A DNA stretch of 36,885 bases from Muribaculaceae bacterium (GCA_029060285.1 JAIDUH010000122.1:1-36885); one strand, 5' to 3'; shown: positions 1-8,474, counted from the first letter of the stretch. Notes: generated by a model not told the origin, from the letters alone. Program-made: numbers and translations.

Positions 1-605
1 AATTCCTCCCTTTTATATTCGTTTGTGATTTTTTCTTTGATTCTTCTTATCCTTGTGGCTATGGTATTGCGGTTAAGTCCCATAGCCGCTCCAATCTCAT
101 CATAACTTAATTCGTCGAGCCACATCATTATGATTGCTTTCTCATCCGGATCGAGTGTGTTGATTATCCGATGTAACTGTTCAATTGATTCTTTATCGGA
201 ATCATCACTGTCAATCAATCCGTAAAGAGCATCAAGCGATTCGTGCCTATGCCTGGATTGTTTTCGGATGGTCGATAGGCAAGAGTTGACTGTCACCCGG
301 TATATCCAAGTTTTCGAAGAAGATTCGCCTCGAAACCTCTGCATTCCTCTCCAAATATTTATAAGTACGTCTTGGCGTAAATCTTCAAATTCGGCGACAG
401 AGCCGGAATAGGAAAAGCAGATTCTTGAAATGGTAGCATTTTCTGTATCTATCAATTTCTTGAAATCGCGTTCGAGAGCATAAGTTGAATTAGCGTCCAC
501 ATCATTTGAAAAGGCAGCCCACCGTACAATCCGACTGCAAAGGAATTTTATCCGCAATTCCAAAGGAAGATCAATGGAAGGATGGCCGGCACTAATTGTA
601 GTCAT
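1..605 (-). CDS. ECF-type RNA polymerase sigma factor (3' end outside window)
   Basis: The minus strand is open from an ATG at 605 to the window edge, giving 201 residues without a stop, so the C-terminus is missing, probably by only a few residues. Region 2 is at about 45-115, with DLRQDVLINIWRG at 76-88 and KTWIYRVTVNSCLSTIR at 98-114. Region 4 is at about 143-195, with LDPDEKAIIMMWLDELSYDE followed by a helix-turn-helix. The protein should direct RNA polymerase to a specialised promoter set. It is clearly paralogous to the sigma factor at 12302-12880: the two share NIWRG, SS-(K/R)-TW-(I/V)-YR and AI-(I/M)-MMWLDE. No anti-sigma gene is visible; in this family it would follow, beyond the left edge. 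The start is the first ATG that leaves an intact region 2. Family call is firm; the regulon is unknown. Confidence 0.93.
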   Translation of the reverse strand, partial: MTTISAGHPSIDLPLELRIKFLCSRIVRWAAFSNDVDANSTYALERDFKKLIDTENATISRICFSYSGSVAEFEDLRQDVLINIWRGMQRFRGESSSKTWIYRVTVNSCLSTIRKQSRHRHESLDALYGLIDSDDSDKESIEQLHRIINTLDPDEKAIIMMWLDELSYDEIGAAMGLNRNTIATRIRRIKEKITNEYKREE

Positions 606-636
606 ATATTCTCTATAGTTTTTATTTAATTTAACT

Positions 637-666
637 ATTAGACTCCATAATTCCCAAAATAGTTTC
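637..666 (-). promoter_or_regulatory. Candidate ECF-type promoter of the left sigma factor
   Basis: Read on the minus strand, GAAACTAT (666-659) is followed after 17 bases by CTAAT (641-637), 31 bases before the sigma ATG. The same two elements with the same 17-base gap precede the paralogous sigma gene at 12302. An AAC-containing -35 is typical of ECF promoters, so autoregulation or cross-regulation is inferred. The elements are visible in the sequence; their function is not proven. Confidence 0.5.
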
Positions 667-746
667 AACAAAGCAAAAAAAATGCGGCTCTTCCAAATGA
701 AGAATAAAAATCACCACAATTATTTCATTTTCTCAATTTAAATTGT

Positions 747-754
747 TAAATTTG
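747..754 (+). promoter_or_regulatory. Bacteroidetes-type -7 element of upp
   Basis: TAAATTTG fits the TAnnTTTG -7 consensus and lies 21 bases before the upp ATG, which would give a very short leader. No clean TTTG -33 box is seen at the expected distance. The element probably drives upp, recF and the genes downstream. Confidence 0.5.
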
Positions 755-775
755 TAGACCCTAAAATTTAATCAA

Positions 776-1441
776 ATGGAAGTGATAAATTTTGCCGACA
801 CTCCGTCAGTGATCAGCCAATATATGCGCGAACTGCGCGACGTAAATATCCAAGGCGACCGTATGCGTTTTCGCACTAATCTTGACCGTATCGGCCAGCT
901 CATGGCTTACGAAATCTCGAAGCGCATTGCCTATGAAGATATCACAATAAAGACTCCTCTTGCTGATTGCGTGTGCAAGCAGCCGGCTGAAGACGTGGTG
1001 GTTGCCACAATCTTACGCGCAGGCTTGCCTTTCCATCACGGATTCCTTCAAATCTTCGACAATGCCGGCAACGCATTTGTCAGTGCCTATCGCAAATATC
1101 ATGAGAAAGGCGACACTTTTGATGTTCTCGTTGAGTATATGGCATCTCCATCGTTGGAAGGAAAGACCCTGATATTGGTAGATCCGATGCTTGCCACTGG
1201 CACATCAATGGAGCTTGGCTATAGGGCTCTTCTCCGTAAGGGCACTCCGGCTAAAGTGCACGTGGCTTCTGTCATAGCTTCTCAGCGTGCAGTGGAATAT
1301 GTTAAAGAGCGCTTCCCGGACGACAAGACCACCGTATGGTGTGCCGCAATCGACCCCGAAGTCAATGCTCATAGCTATATAGTCCCCGGTCTTGGTGATG
1401 CCGGCGACCTTGCATATGGAGAGAAGGAAGACAACGCATGA
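776..1441 (+). CDS. upp: Uracil phosphoribosyltransferase
   Basis: This cytosolic salvage enzyme makes UMP from uracil and PRPP. The 221-residue length is close to the family norm of about 210. The PRPP-binding loop is VDPMLATGTS at 135-144, and the uracil-binding C-terminus carries AIDPEVNAHSYIVPGLGDAG. The substrate-side segment ATILRAGLPFHHG lies at about 77-89. Its stop overlaps the recF start by four bases (ATGA, 1438-1441), so translation of the two is probably coupled. A -7 box lies just upstream. No other assignment fits. Confidence 0.97.
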   Translation: MEVINFADTPSVISQYMRELRDVNIQGDRMRFRTNLDRIGQLMAYEISKRIAYEDITIKTPLADCVCKQPAEDVVVATILRAGLPFHHGFLQIFDNAGNAFVSAYRKYHEKGDTFDVLVEYMASPSLEGKTLILVDPMLATGTSMELGYRALLRKGTPAKVHVASVIASQRAVEYVKERFPDDKTTVWCAAIDPEVNAHSYIVPGLGDAGDLAYGEKEDNA

Positions 1442-2544
1442 AGATCGATAAGCTCGACATAGTAAACTTCAAGAATATAGAAGAGGCTTCTTTGGAATTT
1501 TCAGGAGGAGTCAATTGCCTGCTGGGCATGAATGGAATGGGGAAAAGCAATCTCCTTGAAGCCATTCATTTCCTTTGTCTTGCCCGCACTATGCAGACAC
1601 TGCCGGAATCCTCGATTCCTCGGCACGGCACCGACATGATGATGGTGAAAGGGGATTTCGCAATGGATACAGGTGTTAATGAAAATGTTAGCTGTGGAAT
1701 AGTCAAGGGCAAGGGGAAGACCTTGAAATGCAATGGCAAGGAATACCAACGTATATCTGAGCATATCGGACGATTCCCCATAGTCACGGTCACCCCTTCC
1801 GACCAATCCATAGTCAGTGGTGCAGCTGAAGAACGTCGCAAGCTGATGGACATGGTGATCTCCCAAGCCGACAAGACCTATCTTTCACATTTGATACGCT
1901 ACAACCGCAGCATCGACAGCCGCAACCGTATGCTGCGTGCCGGAGTGAAAGACAAGCTTCTCTATGAATCAGTGGAAACTTCTATGGAAGAGTCTGCGGC
2001 AGTGATTCATAGCACTCGAAAAGCCTGGGTAGATGAGATTCTCCCTGTGTTCCGAACTCGCTATTCCGAAATTTCCGGAGATGCCGAAAAGGCTTCGATA
2101 AAATATTCCAGTGTACTCAACGACCAGTCACTCCGTGCAGTGCTCGACAGCACCCGTGCAAAGGATCAGGTGCTTGGGTATACATCCAAAGGAGTGCACC
2201 GCGACGATCTGCTGACAGGTCTTGGCGATTATTCCATGCGCCGTCTCGGTAGCCAAGGACAAGTGAAGACCTTCACGATAGCGTTGCGTCTTGCAATATT
2301 CAGTTATCTTAGGAAGGTGTCGGGGCTTACGCCTATACTTCTGCTTGACGACATATTCGATAAGCTCGATTCAAGCCGTGTCGGGAGAATCATGGAGATG
2401 GTAAGCGGCGACGAAGGTTTCGGACAGATATTCATCACCGACACCAACCGCGAGCATCTTGATGAGATATTGGAAGCCATCAAAGGGGAAAGCCGTCTAT
2501 TCTCAGTCAAAGATGGCCACTTTTCTCCCGTGAATATAAAATAA
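1438..2544 (+). CDS. recF: DNA replication and repair protein RecF
   Basis: RecF is an SMC-like ATPase that acts with RecO and RecR to load RecA at single-strand gaps. The 368-residue length is typical. Walker A is GMNGMGKSN at 30-38, the ABC signature region is RLGSQGQVKT at about 270-279, and Walker B is PILLLDDIFDKLD at 299-311. The start overlaps the upp stop. The next gene is the DUF721 protein, the usual Bacteroidetes neighbour, so this is the conserved recF locus although dnaN is not in view. A heptamer array fills the gap to the next gene. Confidence 0.97.
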   Translation: MKIDKLDIVNFKNIEEASLEFSGGVNCLLGMNGMGKSNLLEAIHFLCLARTMQTLPESSIPRHGTDMMMVKGDFAMDTGVNENVSCGIVKGKGKTLKCNGKEYQRISEHIGRFPIVTVTPSDQSIVSGAAEERRKLMDMVISQADKTYLSHLIRYNRSIDSRNRMLRAGVKDKLLYESVETSMEESAAVIHSTRKAWVDEILPVFRTRYSEISGDAEKASIKYSSVLNDQSLRAVLDSTRAKDQVLGYTSKGVHRDDLLTGLGDYSMRRLGSQGQVKTFTIALRLAIFSYLRKVSGLTPILLLDDIFDKLDSSRVGRIMEMVSGDEGFGQIFITDTNREHLDEILEAIKGESRLFSVKDGHFSPVNIK

Positions 2545-2551
2545 TCATAGT

Positions 2552-2593
2552 ATAAATTAATAGTTAATAATTTATAGTTCATTGTTGATATAA
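2552..2593 (+). repeat. Degenerate heptamer array between recF and the DUF721 gene
   Basis: Six units with an exact 7-base period, consensus close to AATAGTT (for example AATAGTT at 2559-2565, AATAATT at 2566-2572, TATAGTT at 2573-2579). The array occupies nearly all of the 50-base gap and stops one base before the GTG start at 2595. Confidence 0.6.
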
Positions 2594-2594
2594 G

Positions 2595-2888
2595 GTGGAA
2601 CGTAGAGACGCAGTGACTGTTGGAGACGTGCTCCGTGAATGTCTGGAGAAGAGCAGCATGCAGGGGCGCTTGGATGAGGTGCGTGCATGCGATGCATTCC
2701 CATTAGTAGTGGGAACGGGCATTGCATCACTCTGCCATAGGCCATATATGAAAGGCGGTGTGATGACAATAGGAACTTCAAATGCGTCCCTTAGATCCGA
2801 ACTGAATATGAGCAGAGGAAGGATAGTGAAGGGTATCAACGAAATATTGGGGAAGGATGTGGTGAAGGAAATACTTTTTAGAAATTGA
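2595..2888 (+). CDS. DUF721 (DciA-like) protein
   Basis: A 97-residue cytosolic protein of the DUF721 family, usually found beside recF in Bacteroidetes. Related DciA proteins help load the replicative helicase; that role is inferred here from family membership only. The pattern is an N-terminal helix (VGDVLRECLEKS), a central acidic and aromatic-poor segment, and the C-terminal SLRSELNMSRGRIVKGINEILG helix typical of the family. The start is GTG: an in-frame TGA lies at 2586-2588, and the next ATG, at 2658, would remove the conserved N-terminus. It is followed after six bases by the thioesterase gene. Confidence 0.82.
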   Translation: MERRDAVTVGDVLRECLEKSSMQGRLDEVRACDAFPLVVGTGIASLCHRPYMKGGVMTIGTSNASLRSELNMSRGRIVKGINEILGKDVVKEILFRN

Positions 2889-2894
2889 AGAAAA

Positions 2895-3338
2895 ATGAGT
2901 GCAAAAAACGACATATTGGAGCATCTTGATCCGGAAGCATTTCGCCATTCGGTTCCTTTACAGCTTAGATTCAACGATATAGATGTGCTTGGACACGTCA
3001 ATAATAATGCGCAGCTTGCCCTCTTTGACGTTGGTAAGACTGAGTTCTACAATGCTCTCAGGGGCACGCTTGCTGATTGGAGCAGAGTGGAGGCGGTCAT
3101 AGTCAATCTCAACTGTACATTCATGGAGCAGATTCATTTCACTGATCCGATGGAGGTGCGCACTCGCGTCAAGAAGATAGGGGAGCGTAGCTTCGTCCTT
3201 CAGCAAATACTTCGCAATACCGAAAATGGACATATATGCTCCATGTGTGAATCTGTGATGGTCAGTATAGATTATGCTTCAAGGGAATCCAAACCGATTC
3301 CGGAAAACATCGCAGAAGGACTTAAGAAATGGACTTGA
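2895..3338 (+). CDS. Acyl-CoA thioesterase, hot-dog fold (4HBT family)
   Basis: A 147-residue single hot-dog-domain enzyme expected to hydrolyse an acyl-CoA or similar thioester in the cytosol. The catalytic loop RFNDIDVLGHVNN at 25-37 has the family pattern of an acidic residue followed by GHVNN. The remainder has the expected strand pattern (EAVIVNLNCTFMEQIHF, EVRTRVKKIGERSF). There is no signal peptide. It lies six bases after the DUF721 gene in the recF cluster, a common arrangement in Bacteroidales. The acyl substrate cannot be told from sequence. Confidence 0.85.
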   Translation: MSAKNDILEHLDPEAFRHSVPLQLRFNDIDVLGHVNNNAQLALFDVGKTEFYNALRGTLADWSRVEAVIVNLNCTFMEQIHFTDPMEVRTRVKKIGERSFVLQQILRNTENGHICSMCESVMVSIDYASRESKPIPENIAEGLKKWT

Positions 3339-3490
3339 GTCATGCTTTCTAATACGTTTCGCCGTTTAGATTGTTATAACAATAAATACAATGTCAAATC
3401 ATTCTACTTTCGTTAGCGAATACTGAGAGGGTCGGGACTTTTACCCTATAACCCTTAAGTTGAGCCTGCGAAACTTAAATTTATTATAAG
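3339..3490 (+). promoter_or_regulatory. Structured leader with 14-bp palindrome before the helical-repeat gene
   Basis: This 152-base gap holds a perfect 14-bp palindrome, ATTGTTATAACAAT (3370-3383), that could be an operator. After it come TTCG-TTAG-CGAA, AGGGT (3428-3432) paired with ACCCT (3443-3447), and TTAAGTT (3455-3461) paired with AACTTAA (3472-3478), which ends 12 bases before the ATG. No Rfam class is recognised. It may be an independent promoter region for the genes from 3491 on. Confidence 0.35.
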
Positions 3491-4318
3491 ATGAATCAGA
3501 TTGATGTCCATATCCGTATGGAGGCTTTCGGTAAAGACAGCCCGGAAGCTGAAGTGCTTGCCAATGTGGTTGCCTCGCGTTTGGAAATAAGCCGACTGCT
3601 TGAGGCTGAGAAATATATGGAGGCTTTGGAGAAAACGATTGGAGCCCTCCAGCGTCTCAAAGATTTTGGGGATCACGAAAATGAAGAGTTCAAGGCTCTT
3701 CTCGTAGCTTTGATTTTTGATCTCGCTGAGATACATTATGAGCTTAAGGATTATAAGCGTAGTGAAAAGGAGCTTGATGCCCTTTTCAAAGTCCTTGATC
3801 CGCTGCTGGCAAAGAATCCCGATCGATTCGGACGTCTCCACATCCTTGCCATGGAACTCTCAACACGTATCTTGCGTTCCAAGAAGAAGACGATTGACAT
3901 GCTTGCACGGCAGCAACTTCATACGGATGCACTTGCCGAAAAGGTCAATTCCGGCATAATCAGTGCCACAGAGCGCCTTGTCGATGCTTTGTGTAATGTA
4001 GGACGTCTGCTTGCTTCCTCAGGCGATTACCGTGAGGCGATGAAGTTCTTCTCTGAGGCGATCCGCATTTCTAAGAAGCGCACCGGAAAGGTCAACCGTA
4101 AGGAAATAAAGATGACCGTTGAGATGGCGGAGATCATGATACGTGTGAAGTCGATGCGTCCCCGTGCTGAGAGGCTTCTCGATGCAGTGCTTCCTCATGC
4201 CATCGCTCTTGAGGAGACTGAGCTTGAGCAAGAGATCCATACTCTTAAGGATATGATAAAACTTCAGGAAAGCATGAAAGTGTCTTGGCTCAGTGCATTC
4301 CGCAACAAAAAATCCTAA
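3491..4318 (+). CDS. Cytosolic TPR-like helical-repeat protein
   Basis: A 275-residue protein that is almost entirely alpha-helical, with no signal peptide or membrane segment. It contains degenerate tetratricopeptide-like helices, for example EISRLLEAEKYMEALEKTIGALQRL at about 33-57, LAEIHYELKDYKRSEKELDALF at about 80-101 and VGRLLASSGDYREAMKFFSEAI at about 170-191. Such folds bind other proteins; no partner can be named. It sits four bases upstream of ribH, and that pair is common in Bacteroidales, which suggests co-expression rather than a role in riboflavin synthesis. Confidence 0.75.
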   Translation: MNQIDVHIRMEAFGKDSPEAEVLANVVASRLEISRLLEAEKYMEALEKTIGALQRLKDFGDHENEEFKALLVALIFDLAEIHYELKDYKRSEKELDALFKVLDPLLAKNPDRFGRLHILAMELSTRILRSKKKTIDMLARQQLHTDALAEKVNSGIISATERLVDALCNVGRLLASSGDYREAMKFFSEAIRISKKRTGKVNRKEIKMTVEMAEIMIRVKSMRPRAERLLDAVLPHAIALEETELEQEIHTLKDMIKLQESMKVSWLSAFRNKKS

Positions 4319-4321
4319 ATT

Positions 4322-4813
4322 ATGTCTACCATATTAAATACTGAAGGTTCACTTCTTGAGATTCCTGAACTGCGCGAACCTGATGAATTCAGAGTGGCGG
4401 TTGTGACTGCCGATTGGAACAGTCAGGTCAATGATCTTCTGCTCGCGGGAGCTCTTGAGGTCTTTAAGCAGGCTGGTCTTAAGGATTCCCTTGTGGAGCA
4501 GTATCGTGTGCCTGGCGCAGTTGAGCTTGTCTATGCTTCCGCAAGGATAATAAAGAGCCCCAAAAAATACAATGCCATAGTCGCCATCGGAACTGTGATC
4601 AGAGGAGACACTCCACATTTTGACTATGTTTGCTCTCAGGCAGCCGACGGCATATGCCGTCTTAACTGTCAGGGGGAGGTCCCGGTCATATTCGGTGTCC
4701 TGACAGTGAATAATCTTCAGGAAGCTCTTGACCGTGCCGGCGGTAAACTTGGCAATAAAGGTGCTGAAGCCGCCGTGGCTGCCCTCAGAATGGGAAGTTT
4801 CTTGAGAATATAA
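4322..4813 (+). CDS. ribH: 6,7-dimethyl-8-ribityllumazine synthase
   Basis: Penultimate enzyme of riboflavin synthesis, condensing 5-amino-6-ribitylamino-uracil with 3,4-dihydroxybutanone phosphate. The 163-residue length is typical. Visible motifs are ADWNSQVND at 30-38, the RVPGAVEL loop at 62-69, GTVIRGDTPHFDYV at 90-103 with the catalytic-site His99, and the C-terminal GNKGAEAAVAALRM. It probably forms an icosahedral or pentameric cytosolic assembly, as the family does. It starts four bases after the preceding gene, so the two are likely cotranscribed. No other riboflavin gene is nearby. Confidence 0.96.
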   Translation: MSTILNTEGSLLEIPELREPDEFRVAVVTADWNSQVNDLLLAGALEVFKQAGLKDSLVEQYRVPGAVELVYASARIIKSPKKYNAIVAIGTVIRGDTPHFDYVCSQAADGICRLNCQGEVPVIFGVLTVNNLQEALDRAGGKLGNKGAEAAVAALRMGSFLRI

Positions 4814-4838
4814 TAATCCTCATTTCAAAACAAGCATT

Positions 4839-6140
4839 ATGAAGAAACTAAATTATAGTTTTTTAGCAATCGTTGCATTGCTATTAGTTGTCGTAAGTTG
4901 CTCGAAAAGTGAAAGTGGCAATGATGCAGATTCACTGCTTCGTACTGTTCCCGCTGATGCATCCAGCGTGGCGCTTTGCAATGTCGCCTATATTGTTGAC
5001 AGGCTCGGAGGATCCACCGATGGATCCACTATAAAGCTTTCGAAAGAACATACCAAGGCCATTAAGGAAAGCCAGGCTCTTAAAGAGAAGGATAAAAAGC
5101 ACATAATGGATGTATTGGAGGGTCAGACTGGAATGGCACTCAATTCTTTTGTATATTTCTCAGCAGCCAGGACATATATCACGGGATTGCTCAACGATCC
5201 TGATAAATTCATCGCATATGAGCAAGAACAAAATCCCTCCTACCAATGGCGTGATGAGGATGGTGGGAAAGTATTAGGGTCTCTGGCGGTGGTAGGCAAT
5301 CAATTTTGGATTTGCACCACAGGCACTCCCGATGTAGAGCAATTGAAATATTATCAGCAGCTCAATGATAAGCAGTCTTATGTTTCTTCTGATGCCGTTT
5401 CACTTCTTTCTGACACTGAGAAGGCAATCACATTTGTGGCAGATGTCAAGAAATCGATTGCTTTTCTGCCTAACTCCACTTATTTGCGCATAGGATCATC
5501 TTTGATATTCGACGATATGTCATACGTGGCAGGCTATGTGGATATTGAAAAGAAGAATATCATGGCTTCTGCTGCAGTGCTGAATTCTGATATGAAACCT
5601 TCCGAGCTTCTCCTCCCCACTGAGAAAATTGATGCATCCATTGTCAAATCGCTTGGAGAAAGCGGTGATGTCGTGGCTGCTATGGGAATTTCGCAGAAAC
5701 TCGTGAAGAAGATTTCAGATGCGGCGGGGACTGCCCTGGGGCAGGGTTCAGATGCATTGGCTGGAATGTTGCAGGCCATTGATGGCACTGTAGCCGTAAG
5801 GGCAAAATCATCTCTGGATGATGTGGAAGCAAAAATGCAGACAAACGGTAAGGATTTTGCAGACCTGGCAAATGTGATAAATAGCTTTTTAGGTCTCACC
5901 GTCAGCCGCGACGGAAATATTCTGACTGCAGTGCGTGGCAATAAAGACTTCAATGGCCCGATCACTTCGCAGAAGGCGGCCGAGAAGCTGAAAGGCGCTT
6001 GGATTGGAGTCGTGTCTGATGGCATGCTCGTTCGCAACGTGGTTTCCGTCACTCGCCTGGTACCTGAAAAGAAAAGTCTCCGCCTTGACATTGAAGCTGA
6101 AGGAGGAGTGGATGCATTCCTTAATGCTGTTCTGAAATGA
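4839..6140 (+). CDS. Lipoprotein, DUF4836-like
   Basis: A 433-residue lipoprotein: hydrophobic signal followed by lipobox VVVSC with Cys21, so probably anchored to the outer membrane or exposed on it. The mature part begins with a PADASSVALCNVAYIVDRLG segment that resembles DUF4836 proteins of Bacteroidales; I am not certain of the family. No enzymatic motif is seen. The stop overlaps the start of an ABC ATPase by four bases (6137-6140), and a permease and a DUF2752 protein follow with further overlaps. That makes it a likely component of the same membrane system. Confidence 0.65.
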   Translation: MKKLNYSFLAIVALLLVVVSCSKSESGNDADSLLRTVPADASSVALCNVAYIVDRLGGSTDGSTIKLSKEHTKAIKESQALKEKDKKHIMDVLEGQTGMALNSFVYFSAARTYITGLLNDPDKFIAYEQEQNPSYQWRDEDGGKVLGSLAVVGNQFWICTTGTPDVEQLKYYQQLNDKQSYVSSDAVSLLSDTEKAITFVADVKKSIAFLPNSTYLRIGSSLIFDDMSYVAGYVDIEKKNIMASAAVLNSDMKPSELLLPTEKIDASIVKSLGESGDVVAAMGISQKLVKKISDAAGTALGQGSDALAGMLQAIDGTVAVRAKSSLDDVEAKMQTNGKDFADLANVINSFLGLTVSRDGNILTAVRGNKDFNGPITSQKAAEKLKGAWIGVVSDGMLVRNVVSVTRLVPEKKSLRLDIEAEGGVDAFLNAVLK

Positions 6141-6793
6141 TCAGGCATATAGAAGAGATAACACTCGGCTCTCTCCTCCCGCGCGTATTCGCACGGGAGG
6201 AGTTGCCATATTCTATGATATGGCGAAAGAATGTCGTATTCCGTCGTGGTGCCCGCTACCTTGTGGAGTCGGCAAGCGGAGGAGGCAAATCGAGTCTGGC
6301 TGCTTTCATTATGGGCAGCCGCAATGACTATGAGGGTACATTGGCTTTTGACGGCCGCGATTGCCGCTCCTTGAAAATAGCAGATTGGCAGGAAATACGC
6401 CGTAAGAATATAGCATATCTCCCACAGGAATTGGCGCTGTTTCCTGAGCTTTCTGCCATTGAAAATATAATGTTGAAAGCTGAGATATCTGGCGATGTCG
6501 ACATTGCCCGTATTGATAAGTGGCTTGGGCGTCTTGGCATTTCCGGACGCCGTGATTATCCTGCCGGACGTCTTTCCATAGGTCAGCAGCAGCGCGTGGC
6601 TCTCATCCGTAGTCTTTGCCAACCGTTTGATTTCATACTCCTTGATGAGCCTGTGAGCCATCTTGATGAAGACAACAATCGGATTGCTGCCAGAATAGTG
6701 GAGGAAGAAGCAGAGCGTCAAGGAGCAGCAATCATAACATTCTCGGTTGGCAATCCTCTCCTCATTGATAATCCGGAAAAATTGAATCTCTGA
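6137..6793 (+). CDS. ABC transporter ATP-binding protein with altered motifs
   Basis: A 218-residue nucleotide-binding protein. Walker A reads SASGGGKSS at 45-53, with Ser in place of the first Gly. The Q-loop is YLPQE (Gln97), the signature is LSIGQQQR at 146-153, and Walker B is FILLDEP at 166-172. At the switch position the usual TH is TF (Phe202), so the catalytic His appears to be missing. It overlaps both the lipoprotein before it and the permease after it, so it most likely energises the FtsX-like permease at 6793. The altered H-loop could mean slow or regulatory ATP hydrolysis; that is inference. Confidence 0.85.
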   Translation: MIRHIEEITLGSLLPRVFAREELPYSMIWRKNVVFRRGARYLVESASGGGKSSLAAFIMGSRNDYEGTLAFDGRDCRSLKIADWQEIRRKNIAYLPQELALFPELSAIENIMLKAEISGDVDIARIDKWLGRLGISGRRDYPAGRLSIGQQQRVALIRSLCQPFDFILLDEPVSHLDEDNNRIAARIVEEEAERQGAAIITFSVGNPLLIDNPEKLNL

Positions 6794-7998
6794 TGGGTAT
6801 TATATCGAAACTTCTCAGAAAGAATACGTCTCCCGCTCGCCTCGCAGGATTTGCATTGTCAAATTTCATCGGACTCCTTATAGTGGCAGGTGCTGTAATG
6901 TTTTATATCGATGCGCGTGGCATATGGGATGATGACGACAGCTTTGTCAATACAGATTTCCTTGTCATAAATAAGAAAGTGACGTCTGCCAGCATTCTTG
7001 GCGATCGGGATGCCACCCGATTTTCAGCCAATGATATCACTGCCCTGCAGGCTCAGCCCTGGGTGCGCAGGGTCGGGGAGTTCAGCTCTTCTGATTTTAG
7101 GGTCTACGCTTCCGTGAGTCAAGGTGGCAGGGGAATGGAGACTGCTCTTTTCTTTGAGTCGGTGCCTGATTCATTTGTGGATGTTCCCGGAAGTGACTGG
7201 CGATTTGAGCCGGGACAGAATATTGTGCCCGTAATGATTCCGAAAGACTACCTTGCTCTTTATAATTTCGGATTCGCCGGTTCTGCAGGGCTTCCGCAGC
7301 TCAGTGAGCAACTCCTCACCGGCATACCGTTGAAATTATATATGCGTAGTGAAGATGGAGGTCGTTCGATGTCAATGGAAGGGCGTATAGTAGGTTTCAG
7401 CAATCGCTTGAATACCGTTCTTGTGCCTGATTCCTTTATGCAATATGCTAATTCCCGTCTTGGAGATGACAGCGAGATAGCTCCTTCGCGACTCATAATA
7501 GATGTCTCGTCGCCGGGCGATGTGGCAATAGCCGAATACCTGTCGGATCATGGCTTGGAAGTCGCGGGCGATAAGTCAGGCAGTTCTGCCGCCTATCTGT
7601 TGAAAGTAGTGATAGGAATAGTGGTGTCGGTAGGTATATTGATCACTCTGTTGTCTGTTTTCGTATTGATGCTTTCCATTTCGTTGCTGATGGAAAAGAA
7701 TAGGTCTGTCATTCATAGGCTTCTGATGCTGGGGGCTCCCCTTCGTGAAGTTGCTGCCCCATATAGCCGTATGATCTTGGTAGGATGTGTGGTGGCATGG
7801 ATTCTTTCGATTGTGTCGTTGGTGATCTTGAGATCATTCTATTCAGTGGCATTGGAAGGTCTTGGAGTTTCTTCTGGAGGCCTGGTTTGGTCCATCGTGA
7901 TAGGATCGCTGTTGGCATTGGCTGTGATAGTGGTTAATATATTGGCAGTCCGCCGTAAGGTGAAGGCTGCATGGGGTCTTAAGATGAAGAATGCTTAA
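6793..7998 (+). CDS. FtsX/MacB-type ABC permease
   Basis: A 401-residue inner-membrane protein with the MacB/LolCE layout: one membrane helix near 17-38, a large periplasmic domain at about 40-265, and three helices near 270-300, 325-348 and 365-388. Proteins of this type couple ATP hydrolysis to periplasmic mechanotransmission rather than moving substrate through a channel. The start codon shares one base with the stop of the ATPase gene, so the two form a complex with high probability. Being a lone half-permease it should homodimerise. The substrate is unknown; the partner lipoprotein at 4839 hints at lipoprotein or envelope work. Confidence 0.85.
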   Translation: MGIISKLLRKNTSPARLAGFALSNFIGLLIVAGAVMFYIDARGIWDDDDSFVNTDFLVINKKVTSASILGDRDATRFSANDITALQAQPWVRRVGEFSSSDFRVYASVSQGGRGMETALFFESVPDSFVDVPGSDWRFEPGQNIVPVMIPKDYLALYNFGFAGSAGLPQLSEQLLTGIPLKLYMRSEDGGRSMSMEGRIVGFSNRLNTVLVPDSFMQYANSRLGDDSEIAPSRLIIDVSSPGDVAIAEYLSDHGLEVAGDKSGSSAAYLLKVVIGIVVSVGILITLLSVFVLMLSISLLMEKNRSVIHRLLMLGAPLREVAAPYSRMILVGCVVAWILSIVSLVILRSFYSVALEGLGVSSGGLVWSIVIGSLLALAVIVVNILAVRRKVKAAWGLKMKNA

Positions 7999-8368
7999 TA
8001 AGAGAACTTTTGGGGCTATAGTGGTGGCGGTAGCGATCATTGCTTTTGCAATTGCCTATTATTTCTTCGATCCGGTCGAAGTCAAATGGATGCCCAAATG
8101 TATATGGAAGGTGGCGACTGGGACTGATTGCCCGGGGTGTGGTTCACAGAGAATGGCTCATGCCTTGATGCACGGAGATTTCCGTTCCGCCTGGCATGCC
8201 AATGCTTATGCTCTTTGTATGATTCCGGTCATTATATTTTTGTTATGGCTCGAGTTTGCTAAAAATCGTTGTCCTAAACTTTACGCCATTGTCCATCGTC
8301 CGGCAGTAATCACGTCTCTTTTAGCTACAGTCATCTTATGGTGGGTTTTTCGTAATCTTGTATATTAA
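7991..8368 (+). CDS. DUF2752 membrane protein
   Basis: A 125-residue protein of the DUF2752 family, recognised by GTDCPGCGSQRMAHALMHGD at about 46-65 (CPxCG plus an Arg). Three hydrophobic helices are seen near 8-26, 72-92 and 105-122, with the Cys motif between the first two. The function of the family is unknown; the paired cysteines suggest metal or redox chemistry but this is not established. It overlaps the permease gene by eight bases, so it belongs to the lipoprotein-ABC operon. There is no following gene for 106 bases. Confidence 0.85.
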   Translation: MLNKRTFGAIVVAVAIIAFAIAYYFFDPVEVKWMPKCIWKVATGTDCPGCGSQRMAHALMHGDFRSAWHANAYALCMIPVIIFLLWLEFAKNRCPKLYAIVHRPAVITSLLATVILWWVFRNLVY

Positions 8369-8474
8369 ATTCGGAAAACAAATTTTGAGAGGTGATAGAA
8401 CTTATGAATTATCGGAATTGTTGAAATATTGAATTTGTTTCCATCCTTAACTGATACCGATAACTCCCATAATT

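Noticed and set aside
5534..6721. Open frame of 395 codons on the minus strand
   Set aside because: It lies antisense to the lipoprotein and ABC ATPase genes, both of which have clear motifs and overlapping start/stop codons; the translation has no recognisable domain.
8369..8474. Promoter for the adaptor/outer-membrane factor pair
   Set aside because: TGAATTTG at 8430-8437 is only a partial -7 match with no -33 box, so I did not annotate it.
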